Shown here piece after piece: positions 7,660 to 19,300 of a DNA stretch of 64,000 nucleotides (the stretch's first letter is position 1; each line of letters opens with the position of its first letter). The stretch lies in NCBI GenBank assembly GCA_041389565.1, contig JAWKRP010000009.1, positions 62,001-126,000 on the forward strand. Direction: 5' to 3'. Below the pieces are notes generated by a model, which was not told the DNA's origin, did no database searches, and saw only the letters and a program-made list of their open reading frames with translations. This DNA is from JACKEQ01 sp041389565. GTDB taxonomy: Bacteria > Myxococcota_A > UBA796 > GCA-2862545. The position numbers and the translations under genes are program-made.

Positions 7660-10065
7660 TTAGTTGCGAAGGGGCTTGTTGGTCTGGAGCATGTGCTGGA
7701 TCCGGGCCTGGGTCTTGGCCTCTCCGCAGAGCTTCAGGAAGGTCTCGCGCTCGAGATCGAGGAGATCCTGCTCGGTGAGCGCGGTGTTCGCGGGGATGTC
7801 GCCGCCCGTGAGCACGTGGGCGAGGTGCTTGCCGACCGTGACATCGTGGTCGGTCGCGTAGCCCCCCTCGTGCATCTGGTACAGGAACAGCTCGATCGCT
7901 GCCTTTCCTGCCGGACCGGGCAGCTTCACGGTGCGGCGCTCGGGAGCGACGTAGCCGCCCGCCACGAGCCCGAGGGCGCGCTGCTTGGCGTCGGCGATGA
8001 CCTGCGCGGGGTTCATCGTGATGGTGTCGGTGGGGCGGAGGAAGCCCATCTCGCGGGCTTCGAGGGCGCTGGTGGCGACCTTCGCGAGCCCGATGTGCTG
8101 GAACACCTTCTGGACGAACGGGTTCGGGTCGTAGTCGATGTCCTGCGGGAGGTCGCCCATGTAGCGCACGAGTAGCTCCTTGCAGCCGCCGGCACCGGGG
8201 ATGAGCCCCACACCGACCTCGACGAGGCCCATGTAGAGCTCGCCGTTCGCGACGGTGGACGCGGAGTGCATCGTGACCTCGGCTCCGCCGCCGAGCGTGA
8301 GCTGGTGCGGCGCCGTGACGACGGGCTTCGCGGAGTACTTCGCGCGCATCATCAGCTGCTGGAGCTGATCGATCATCGTCTCGATCTCGCCCCACTGGCC
8401 CTGCATCGCCGACATCAGGATCATCAGGATGTTCGCGCCGGCGCAGAACGCGCGGGGGTCCTGGTTGCCCACGACCAGCGCGTCGAACTCGCCTGCATCG
8501 AGCTTGTCGAGCGCCTTGGCGTACGACTCGAAGATCAGGTTGTCGAGCGCGTTCATCTTGCTGTGGAACTCGAGCCCGAGCACGCCGTCACCGAGGTCGT
8601 GGAGCGACGCGGACGGGTTCCGGTCGAGCTCGCCGCCCTTCTTGCGGACGGTGACGAGATCGATCTCGCCAGCGATGGTCGGAACGTCGACCAGGCCGCC
8701 GGACTGGGCCCAGTACTGGAGCGTTCCGGCGTCGTTGCGCGCGTAGAACGTCTCCTGGCCGGCCGCGAGCATGGCGTCGATCCAGGCGGGGACCGCGCGG
8801 CCTTCGGCCTTCATCTTCTCGACCGACTGGCGGACACCGATGGCATCCCAGGACTCGAACGGCCCGATGTCCCACGCGAAGCCCCACTTCATCGCGTTGT
8901 CGATGTTGACGACATCGTCGGCGATCTCGGGGATGCGGTTCGCGGCGTAGATCAGCGTGTCGGCCGTGACCGCCCATGCGGCCTGCGCACCGGGATCGTC
9001 GCCGTACACCATCGCCGTGAGCTTGTCGGACAGCTTCTCCTTCTTGCGGGACGCCCCGATCGAGTCGAACCGCACCTTCTCCTGGACGCGGTACTCGAGG
9101 GTGGCGGGGTCGAGAGCGAGGATCTCCTTCTTCCCGTCGACCACGCCCTTCTTGTAGAAGCCCGCGCCGGACTTCGCGCCGAGGCGGCCCTCTTCGATGA
9201 GCTTTCCGACGTAGTCGGGGAGCACGAAGTAGTCGCGGCACTCGTCGTCGGGGACGCCGTCGTACACGCCCTTCACGACGTGCGCGAAGGTGTCGAGCCC
9301 GACGACGTCGGCCGTGCGGAACACGGCGCTCTTCGGACGCCCCATGGCCGGGCCGAACACGGCGTCGATCTGCTCGACCGTGAGCCCCAGGCGCTCCATG
9401 TGCTTGAACACGCTCATCATGCCGAACGTGCCGACGCGGTTCGCGACGAAGTTCGGGGTGTCCTTCGCGGTGACGATGCCCTTGCCGAGCACGCGCTCGC
9501 CGAACTGGGTCATGCGCGCCGTGACCGACGGGTCGGTGTCGGGCCCGCTCACGATCTCGAGCAGGCGCATGTACCGCACGGGGTTGAAGAAGTGCGTGAT
9601 GAGGAAGTTCTTCCGCATCTCGTCGGGCATGTCGGCCGCCATGTCGGCGAGCGGGATGCCCGAGGTGTTCGAGCTCACCACCGAGCCCTCGGTGCGGTTC
9701 TCGGCGACCCAGCGGTACACCTTCTTCTTGATGTCGAGGCGCTCGACCACGACCTCGACGATCCAGTCGCAGCTCGCGAGCAGCTCCCCGTGATCGTCGT
9801 AGTTCGCTGGCGTGATCAGCGAGGCGCGCGACTTGCTGAACAGCAGCGCGGGCTTGCTCTTGATCGCACCCTGGATGCCCTTGATCGCGAACGCGTTCCG
9901 GGCCGCGGGGTCGGAACCGGCGTCTTTCGGGACGATGTCGAACAGGATGGACGGGATCCCGGCGTTGGCGAGGTGGGCGGCGATGCCGGTGCCCATGACG
10001 CCGGCGCCCAGGACGGCGACCTTGCGGATCGGGTTCGCCCGCTGCGCGGGCTTAGGATCGGTCAT
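7660..10065 (-). CDS. fadN: Bifunctional 3-hydroxyacyl-CoA dehydrogenase / enoyl-CoA hydratase, FadN type
   Basis: An 801-residue fusion for the middle steps of fatty acid beta-oxidation. The order is NAD-binding 3-hydroxyacyl-CoA dehydrogenase first (Rossmann motif VLGAGVMGTGIAAHLANAG near residue 18, then THFFNPVRYMRLLEIV) and crotonase last (AFCAGANILMI and LVEVGVGLIPGAGG). This is the arrangement of Bacillus FadN, the reverse of E. coli FadB. The length matches FadN (about 790 residues). The start is supported by GGAGC 5 nt upstream. It is the first gene of a fadN-fadA operon, divergent from the giant repeat protein. Its upstream region holds an inverted repeat and a direct repeat that could bind a fatty-acid-responsive regulator. 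Confidence 0.94.
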   Translation of the reverse strand: MTDPKPAQRANPIRKVAVLGAGVMGTGIAAHLANAGIPSILFDIVPKDAGSDPAARNAFAIKGIQGAIKSKPALLFSKSRASLITPANYDDHGELLASCDWIVEVVVERLDIKKKVYRWVAENRTEGSVVSSNTSGIPLADMAADMPDEMRKNFLITHFFNPVRYMRLLEIVSGPDTDPSVTARMTQFGERVLGKGIVTAKDTPNFVANRVGTFGMMSVFKHMERLGLTVEQIDAVFGPAMGRPKSAVFRTADVVGLDTFAHVVKGVYDGVPDDECRDYFVLPDYVGKLIEEGRLGAKSGAGFYKKGVVDGKKEILALDPATLEYRVQEKVRFDSIGASRKKEKLSDKLTAMVYGDDPGAQAAWAVTADTLIYAANRIPEIADDVVNIDNAMKWGFAWDIGPFESWDAIGVRQSVEKMKAEGRAVPAWIDAMLAAGQETFYARNDAGTLQYWAQSGGLVDVPTIAGEIDLVTVRKKGGELDRNPSASLHDLGDGVLGLEFHSKMNALDNLIFESYAKALDKLDAGEFDALVVGNQDPRAFCAGANILMILMSAMQGQWGEIETMIDQLQQLMMRAKYSAKPVVTAPHQLTLGGGAEVTMHSASTVANGELYMGLVEVGVGLIPGAGGCKELLVRYMGDLPQDIDYDPNPFVQKVFQHIGLAKVATSALEAREMGFLRPTDTITMNPAQVIADAKQRALGLVAGGYVAPERRTVKLPGPAGKAAIELFLYQMHEGGYATDHDVTVGKHLAHVLTGGDIPANTALTEQDLLDLERETFLKLCGEAKTQARIQHMLQTNKPLRN

Positions 10066-10106
10066 TCGAGCTCCATCGGTGCCACACCACGTGGCGGTTG
10101 GCCAAA

Positions 10107-10134
10107 GGTCGTGCCTGTATTGCGGTGCACGACC
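10107..10134. promoter_or_regulatory. Inverted repeat upstream of fadN (candidate operator)
   Basis: GGTCGTGC (10107-10114) and GCACGACC (10127-10134) form a perfect 8-bp inverted repeat around a 12-nt spacer, 42-69 bp upstream of the fadN start. This size and position fit a dimeric repressor site such as those used by TetR-type fatty-acid regulators, but the regulator is unknown. An 8-bp palindrome CCACGTGG lies at 10087-10094, between it and the gene. Confidence 0.4.
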
Positions 10135-10153
10135 CTTCGCCTGTGGAACCGGC

Positions 10154-10172
10154 CGTAATCGAAACGTAATCG
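10154..10172. promoter_or_regulatory. Direct repeat CGTAATCG x2, 11-bp period, in the divergent fadN / giant-gene spacer
   Basis: CGTAATCG occurs at 10154-10161 and again at 10165-10172, separated by AAA. The 11-bp period places both copies on the same face of the helix, as expected for tandem recognition by a dimeric response regulator. It sits in the 248-bp spacer between fadN and the giant gene and could control either. Confidence 0.35.
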
Positions 10173-10313
10173 CGCCGAGGCCCGATTCGAGGCGGTGTGG
10201 ACGGGCGCGCCGCGCGGACCCGTTGCGAATCGACGCCAGCAGGGGTACACACGGTCAGTTGGTCTGGGTCTGTTCTCGCACCGGAAGGTCTCCGGTGGGC
10301 AGAAGGGGTATCG

Positions 10314-13300
10314 ATGCGTCACGGACGGAAGGCACGGCAGCGCGCCTGGGTGCGACTCGCTGGACAGCGGGTTGCGGGATCCTCCTCGAGCCGGAGCTGG
10401 ATCGCGCGATCCTTCAGCGGGATCCGGGCCAGCCTCCCTTCGCGATCGGCCGTCGGGATGCTCGGTGTGGCCGGGCTCTCCCTGATGTCCTCGGTGAACG
10501 CGTACGCGTCGCCGATCGTGCTCAACGCGACGAGCTGCAACGACTGCAGCCCCACCACGCTCACGGGCTCGTTCCCGGGGGGCACGGTGAGCATCCTGGT
10601 GCAGAGCCAGGGCGCGAACACCGACCTCGACGTCGACGCGCCGCCGGCCCAGGGCGCGTCCACCGCGGGTTCCGACTTCGACTTCGACGCCCACGACTTC
10701 ACGACGACCGTGACGTACACCTTCTCGGAGCCCGTGTTCGTCAACCAGCTGTCGGCGTACGACGCCGATCGTTCGGTGGCGACGTTCAACGACGCGTTCA
10801 GCGTCGACATCGGGTTCGACACGTGCTCGGGCCCGCTCCTGAGCCTGCCGCTGTGCAACGCGACGTCCGCGTCCTTCGAGCCCAGCCTGCTGGGTGACGA
10901 CGACGCGTTCTTCTTCGACAGCCCCACGCCGGTCACCACGTTCACCATCACGTTCGACGACGCGCTCGGGCCTCGCGGAGTCGGGCTGGCGATCGACGTC
11001 GACGTCGTGCCGGAGTGCGGTGACGGCATCGTGAACGGCACCGACGAGTGCGACGACGGCAACGATGTCCCGGGCGACGGGTGTGACGCGAGCTGCACCG
11101 TCGAGACCGGGTACTACTGCTCGGTGGCGGCCGAGCTCGACCAGGGCGTGATCCAGAGCATCGGTGCGAACGGGAACTGGAACGTCTCGTCTCCGGTGTC
11201 GGCGACGAACACCCAGAACTCCGAAGGCACCGTGATCGTCACGGAGTACGAGGCGTTCGCGGGTCCGTTCCAGTTCAGCACGCGCCCGGTGGCGGGCGAC
11301 GACGACTTCTTCGGCATCGCGCTCGGGCTCGACTCCGGGGAGTTCACGTCCGCGAACCCCGACTTCCTGTACATCGACTGGAAGCAGGTGAACCAGGACT
11401 TCGCGGGAGCGGGAACCACCGGTGAGCGCGGCGTGGCGCTCAACCGCGCGAGCGGCGGGAGCCTGAGCACCACCGAGCTGTGGGCGCACTCCGGCGACGT
11501 CACCGAGCTCGCCCGTGGCGCGACGCTCGGCGACACCGGGTGGACGGCCAACACCACGTACGTGTGGGATGTCGACTACTCGCCGAACCGTCTGGTCGTC
11601 TCGATCAACGGGGTCGTGCAGTTCGACGTGAGCCCGACCGACGTGGGTCTCGCCACCTTCCCGGCGGGTCGTGTGGCGCTCTACAACATGAGCCAGCCCA
11701 ACACCCAGTACACGTGGCTCTCGCCGCTGGGCCTCGAGAGCACCTGCTCGAGCGGGTGTGGCGACGGGTTCCAGGCGTCCGACGAAGCGTGCGACGACGG
11801 CAACGACGTCGACGGAGACGGGTGCGACGCGACGTGCCTCCCGGAAGCCCCTGTGTGTGGCGACGGATTCGTGACGGGCGGCGAGGAGTGCGACGACGGC
11901 GGAACCGACCCGGGGGACGGCTGCTCCGACCTGTGTGTGATCGAGGGCGACTTCGACCAGTGCTCGCTCGGCATGAGCGACCTCGACGTGCCTGCGGGCA
12001 ACACGGTGATCGTGAACAGCTACTGGCCGGCACGCGGAACGGTCACGGTCGCGGCCGGATCGAACGCGATCCCACTCGGTGTGCAGCGCGGCGACGCGGC
12101 CCCGCTCCAGTTCGGCGATCGCCTGCTCGTCATGCAGATGCAGGGCGCGGCCGTGAACACGTCCGACGACACCAACCTCAACAGCGCGTTCGGCGACGGC
12201 GTGGCGAACCCGCCCGACACCGTCCAGCTCAACACCGGCATGCTGAACAACGCCAACTTCACGGCCGGGCGGTACGAGATCGTCACGTTCGTCGGCTTCG
12301 GGCCCGGCGGCACCGTGGTGGTGGCCGGCGAGGGTGCTGGCGGCGGGCTGATCAACACCTACGTCAACGACCGCACGGTCACGGGCAACCTCGGGTTCCG
12401 CACGTTCCAGGTCGTCCGGATCCCCCAGTACCTCGACGTCACGCTCAACGCGGGCTCGCAGATCGTCGCGCTCGAGTGGGACGGCACGTCCGGCGGCGTC
12501 GCCTCGATCGACGTGGCGGGCGCGCTCACGTTCGACGGAGGGTCGATCCGCGCCGACGGCGCGGGCTTCCGCGGAGGCCAGCCCACCACGTCCAACGACA
12601 ACAACCAGGGTCAGGACGACGAGCCGAACTACCCGGGTGAGGGCATCGCGGGAGGTCCGGCCCTCCTGAACGACTCGAACAACGGCGCCAATGGCCAGTT
12701 CCTCACCCAGCCCAACGGATACCCGAACGCGGGCAACGCGAACGAGTGGGGCATGGGCGCGTTCGGCAACGCGGGCGGCGCGGCGTGGAACACGTACGAC
12801 GGCGGCGGCGGCGGCGGCGGCAACGGAGCGCTCGGCGGTACGGGCGGCGCGAGCGGCACCGGCGGCGGCGCGGTGGTCGCCGGTCGCGGCGGCGCGGCGG
12901 GCTTCATCACGGCAGCTGCCGACCGTCTCACCATGGGCGGCGGCGGTGGCGGCGCCCAGGGCGACGACAACATCCCGACGCCCGCGGCAGGTGCAGGCAA
13001 CAACGGTGGCGGCGTCGTCATCATCCGCGCCTACGACATCCAGGTGGCGTCGAGCGGCACCATCTCCGCCAACGGCCACCGCGCGGGCTTCGGCTTCGAC
13101 GGCAACGCGGCCGACTACGCCGGTCTCGCTGCGGCTGCGGAAGGTGGCGGTGGCGGTGGCGCCGGTGGCGCCGTGCTGATCTACACCGGAGAAGCCGACC
13201 TCACGGGCCTCGAGATCGAGGCGGTGGGTGGCGACGGAAACCGGTCCACGCAGTCCGACGACGGTGCAGGCGGCGGTGGCGCCGGTGGCATCATCTACCT

Positions 13301-16300
13301 CGTCAACGTCCTCGCGGGGTCCGCTACGGCCGACATCGATGGCGGCATCGGCGGCAGCGCGCTGCACACGGGTGGCGCCGGCGTCGGCGGCACGGGCGGT
13401 CTGTTCGAGGACGACGCGCCCGAGCTGCCCCCGTTCGACTGTGTGTTCGAGTTCGACTCCGACGGAGACGGTCTCACCGACGACGACGAGACGAACATCC
13501 ACAACACGGATCCCTTCGACGCCGACACCGACGACGACGGCCTGACGGACGGGGAGGAGGTGAACACCACACTCACCGATCCCCTCGACGCCGACACCGA
13601 CGACGACGGCCTCACCGACGGAGAAGAGCTCGACGGCGTCGACGGCATCCCGGCCACCGGCGACGAGACCGACCCCCTCGACGAGGACTCCGATGCCGAC
13701 GGCCTGATCGACGGCATCGAGGTCGGCGACGACGACGCGGTCCCCGCGGGCACGTCCAACTCGGGCGTCCCGTACTCCGGCACCGACGTCCCCTACACCG
13801 GCGACGGTGACTCGGGCGCCACGACGACCGACCCGAACGACTCCGACTCCGACGACGACACGCTGCTCGACGGAGCGGAAGACCTCAACCTCGACGGCGT
13901 GTGGGACGGCGATCTCCCCGGCACGTCCAACGACGAGACCGACCCGAACGACCCCGACTCCGACGACGACGGGCTCGACGACTTCGCGGAAGGCGGCTCG
14001 GGCGGCCCCGATGCCGACGGCGACGGAACGATCGACGCGCTCGATCCGATCGATCAGGACTCCGACAGCGACGGTCTCACCGACCAGTACGAGGTCACGG
14101 TCTCCAACACCGACCCGTTCGACGCCGACACCGACAACGACGGCCTGAACGACGGTGTCGAGGTGAACACCACGCTCACGAATCCGCGCGACGCCGACAG
14201 CGACGACGACGCGCTGTCCGACGGCGAAGAGGTGCTCGGGCTCGACGGCATCGCGAGCTCCGGCGACGAGACGAACCCGACGAATCCCGACTCCGACTCC
14301 GACAACCTCACGGATGGCCTCGAAGCGGGCCGGAGCACGCCCATCCCCGGCGGAACGTCGAACACCGGCGTGACGTTCACGGGCACCAACGTGGCGAGCC
14401 CGAACTACGTGCCCGACGGAGATGCCGGTGCGACCACCACGCTCCCGTACGACAGCGACACCGACAACGACGGCCTCAGCGACGGCGCTGAAGACCTCAA
14501 CCGCGACGGCGTGTGGGCGGGCGACCGTCCCGGAACCGCTGCCGACGAAGCCGACCCGAACCTCGCCGACACCGACGGTGACGGCCTGAACGACGCCGCA
14601 GAAGGCGGCTCCGGTGGCCCCGACACCGACGGCGACGGCACGATCGACGCGCTCGACCCGAACAACGAAGACACCGACGGAGACGGTCTCACCGACCTCG
14701 ACGAGGTGAACACCACGAACACCGATCCGTTCGACGCCGACACCGACAACGACGGCCTGAACGACGGTCGCGAGGTGAACTCCACGCTCACGAACCCGCT
14801 CGACGCCGATACCGACGACGATGGCCTGAACGACGGCCAGGAGGTCCTCGGGCTCGACGGCGTCGCGACGAGCGGCGACGAGACCGACCCGCTCGACGCC
14901 GACTCCGACAACGACGGCCTCACCGACGGCCTCGAGGCCGGGCGCGCGACGCCCGTGGCAGGCGGAGTCTCCGACGTCGACGCCATCCCGTACGCCGGCA
15001 CGAACACGGCCAGCCCCAACTACGTCCCCGACGGCGACGCGGGCGCGACCACCACGCTCCCGTACGACAGCGACACCGACAACGACGGCCTGCTCGACGG
15101 TGCCGAAGACCTGAACGGCGACGGCGTGTGGGCGGGCGATCAGCCCGGAACCGCCGCCGACGAAGCCGACCCGAACCTCGCCGACACCGACGGTGACGGC
15201 CTGAACGACGCTGCCGAGGGCGGATCCGCAGGTCCCGACACCGACGGCGACGGCACGATCGACACGCTCGACGACACCGACGACACCGACACCGACGGCG
15301 ACGGCCTCTCCGACGTCGACGAGACCACGGTCACCAACACCGATCCCGACGACGCTGACTCCGACAACGACGGTCTGTCGGACGGCGAAGAGGTGAACAC
15401 CACCCTCACCGATCCGCTCGACGCCGACACCGACGACGACGGCCTGTCCGACGGCGAAGAGGTCGCCGGGCTCGACGGCATCCCCGGGAACACCGACGAC
15501 ACCGATCCGCTCGATGCCGACTCCGACAACGACGGTCTGCAGGACGGCCTCGAGGTCGGGCGCGACACGCCCATCCCGGGTGGCGTGTCCGACGGGAACG
15601 CCGTGCCGTACGTCGGCACCGACGTCTCGGTGTTCGAGCCCGACGGCGACTCCGGTGCGACCACCACGCTCCCGTACGACAGCGACAGCGACAACGACGG
15701 CCTGAGCGACGGTGCGGAAGACCTGAACCACGACGGCGTGTGGGCGGGCGATCAGCCCGGAACCGCCGACGACGAAGCGGATCCGAACCTCGCCGACACC
15801 GATGGAGACGGCCAGGACGACTTCACCGAAGGCGGGTCGGGCGGTCCGGACGGCGATGGCGACGGCATCATCGACGCCCTCGACGACATGAACGACGGGG
15901 ACACCGACGGCGACGGCCTGTCCGATGCCGACGAGACGAACATCCACGGCACCGACCCGAACGATGCCGACACCGACGGCGACGGGCTCCGCGACGGGCA
16001 GGAGGTCAACTCGACCAACACCGACCCGCTCGATGCCGACTCCGACGACGACGGCCTCTCCGACGGCGAAGAGGTGCGCGGGCTCGACGGCACGGCGGGC
16101 TCCGGCGACGAGACCGACCCGCTCGACACCGACTCCGACGGCGACGGCCTGGCCGACGGTCTCGAAGCCGGACGCGACACGCCCATCCCGGCGGGGGTCT
16201 CCGACGGGAACGCCACTCCGTTCGAAGGCACCGACACGGGTGTGTTCGTGCCCGACGGCGACGGCGGGGCGACCACCACGCTCCCGTACGACGACGACTC

Positions 16301-19300
16301 CGACGGCGACGGCCTCACCGACGGCGCCGAGGATCTCGATCTCGACGGCGTGTGGGCGGGCGACCAGCCCGGAACGGCCGACGACGAGACCGACCCGAAC
16401 GATGCCGACTCCGACGACGACGGCGTGGGCGACCTCGCCGAGGGGGGCTCGGCCGGCCCCGACAGCGACGGCGACGGCACGATCGACGCGCTCGATCCCG
16501 ACGTGGTGATCGTCGACTCCGACGGCGACGGTCTCTCCGACGACGACGAGACGGGCGTGTACGGCACGGATCCGAACGATCCCGACACCGACGGCGACGG
16601 TCTCACCGACGACCTCGAGGTGGGCGGTCCGACCGACGCTCTCGACGCCGACACCGACGACGACGGCCTCTCCGACGGTGCCGAGGTGTTCGGGCCCGAC
16701 GCCGCGCTCGGAACGGGCGACGAGACCGACCCCACCGTGTTCGACACCGACGCCGACGGTCTGTCCGACGGCCTCGAGCTCGGCGCCGACACGCCCATCC
16801 CGGCGGGCATCTCCGACGGCGACGGCATTCCGTACGAGGGCACCGACGTCTCGGTGTTCACGCCCGACACCGACCCCGCGAGCACGACGGATCCGAACGA
16901 TCCCGACTCCGACGGCGACACCCTGCTCGACGGCGAGGAAGACCTCGACGGCGACGGCTTCTACGACTTCGACGTGCAGCCCGGAACGGCGAACGACGAG
17001 ACCGATCCGAACAACCCCGACAGCGACGGCGACACCCTCGACGACCTGTTCGAGGGTGGGGCAGGGGGCCCGGACTCCGACGGCGACACGCTGATCGATG
17101 CGCTCGATCCCGACTCCGACAACGACGTGCTCGACGACATCGACGAGGTGGCTGCGGGAACCGACCCCTACGACGCCGACACCGACAACGACGGCCTCAC
17201 CGACGGTGAGGAGGTCGCGGGCCCCGATGGCATTCCCGGCACCGGCGACGAGACCGACCCGCTCGACGCCGACAGCGACGACGACGGCCTGTCCGACGGC
17301 ACCGAGTACGAGGTGGGCACGGATCCGAACGACCCCGACTCCGACGGCGATGGCGTCGAAGACGGTGTGGAATCCGGCATCACCACGGGCATCCCGGGCG
17401 GTGTGTCCGACGCGCTCGGCATCCCGTACGCGGGCACCGGTGTGGTGTTCGTCGGCGACGCCGATCCCACCACCACGACCGATCCGACCGACCCCGACAC
17501 CGACAACGACGGCCTCACCGACGGTCAGGAGGATCTCGACGGCGACGGCCTGTGGGCGGGTGACCGTCCGGGTACGGCGAACGACGAGACCGACCCGAAC
17601 GACACCGACACCGACAACGACGGTCGCTCCGACTTCGCGGAAGGCGGCTCGGCCGGTCCCGACACCGATGGCGACGGCACGATCGACGCGCTCGACCCCG
17701 ATGCGGACGTCGACTCCGATGGCGACGGGCTGACGGACGGCACCGAGACGAGCATCGGCACCGATCCGAACGATCCCGACACCGACAACGATGGCCTGTC
17801 CGACTCCGAAGAGCTCCTCGGGGCCGACGGCATCGGCGGCTCGGGCGACGAGACCGACCCGCTCGACGCCGACAGCGACGACGACGGCCTGTCCGACGGA
17901 GACGAGGTTCTCGGCGGCACCGACCCGAACGACCCCGACTCCGACGCCGATGGTCTCCAGGACGGCACCGAGCAGGGCATCACCACCGGCATCCCCGACG
18001 GCGTGTCCGACGGTGACGGCGTCCCGTATGCGGGTACCGATCCGGGTGTGTTCGTGCCGGACGCCGACCCGTCCTCCACGACCGATCCGCTCGACTCCGA
18101 CTCCGACTCCGACGGCCTGTTCGACGGCGACGAAGACCTGAACGGCGACGGCGCGTTCGACGGCGACCAGCCGGGCACGGTCGACGACGAGACCGACCCG
18201 AACAGCGCCGACACAGACGGTGATGGCCTCGACGACCTCATCGAGGGGGGAGCGGCAGGTCCCGACACCGATGGCGACGAGACGATCGACGCACTCGACA
18301 CCGACGTGGGTGGCGACACCGACGGCGATGGGCTGCCCGACACGGTCGAAGACCTCATCGGCACCGACCCGAACGACCCCGACTCCGACGACGACGGCCT
18401 GTCCGACGGCGAAGAGGTGGCGGGGCCGGACGGCATGCCGGGAACGGGCGACGAGACCGACCCGCTGGATGCCGACTCCGACGACGACGGCCTCTCCGAC
18501 GGCGACGAGCTGAACGGGCCCGTGCAGACCGACCCGAACGACTTCGACTCCGATGACGACGGCCTCGGAGACGGGCTGGAGCAGGGCGTCACCACCGGGA
18601 TCCCCGATGGCGTCACCGATGGCGACGGTCGGCCCTACGCGGGAACCGCGCCGGGCTTCGAGGGCGACGCCGACCCGTCCAGCACGACGGATCCGAACGA
18701 CGCCGACACCGATGGCGACACGCTGCTCGACGGCGAGGAAGACCTCAACCAGGACGGACGCTTCGACGGCGACCAGCCCGGAACGCAGGACGACGAGACC
18801 AGCCCGAACTCCCCCGACACCGATGGTGACGGGCTCGACGACGCGGTCGAGGGCGGCGCTGCCGGTCCGGACTCCGACGGCGACGGCATCATCGATGCCC
18901 TCGACCCGGCGGTGGTCGGTGACGACAGCGACGGCGACGGGCTCCCCGACGACCAGGAGGTCACCAACGGCACGGATCCGTTCGACGCCGACAGCGACGA
19001 CGACGGCCTGTCCGACGGTGCCGAGTTCCGTGGTCCGGATGGGTTCCCCGGAACCGGCGACGAGACCGACCCGACCCTGTTCGACACCGACGGTGACGGC
19101 CTGGGCGACGGGCTCGAGCGCGGCGCGACCACGCCCATCCCGGGCGGCACCGCGCCGGATGGCACGCCGTTCGTCGGCACCGACACCGCGGTGTTCGTGC
19201 CCGACGCCGACCCGTCCTCCACGACCGACCCGCGGAACGCCGACTCCGACGGCGACTCCATCCCCGACGGCACGGAAGACCTGAACCAGGACGGCTTCTA

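Noticed and set aside
10062..15947. A very long minus-strand open frame opposite the giant gene (rich in VGVG-type repeats)
   Set aside because: It is the antisense of Asp-rich repeat codons (GAC read backwards as GTC), which rarely produce stops. The sense strand has a signal peptide, ribosome binding site, recognised domains and a terminator.
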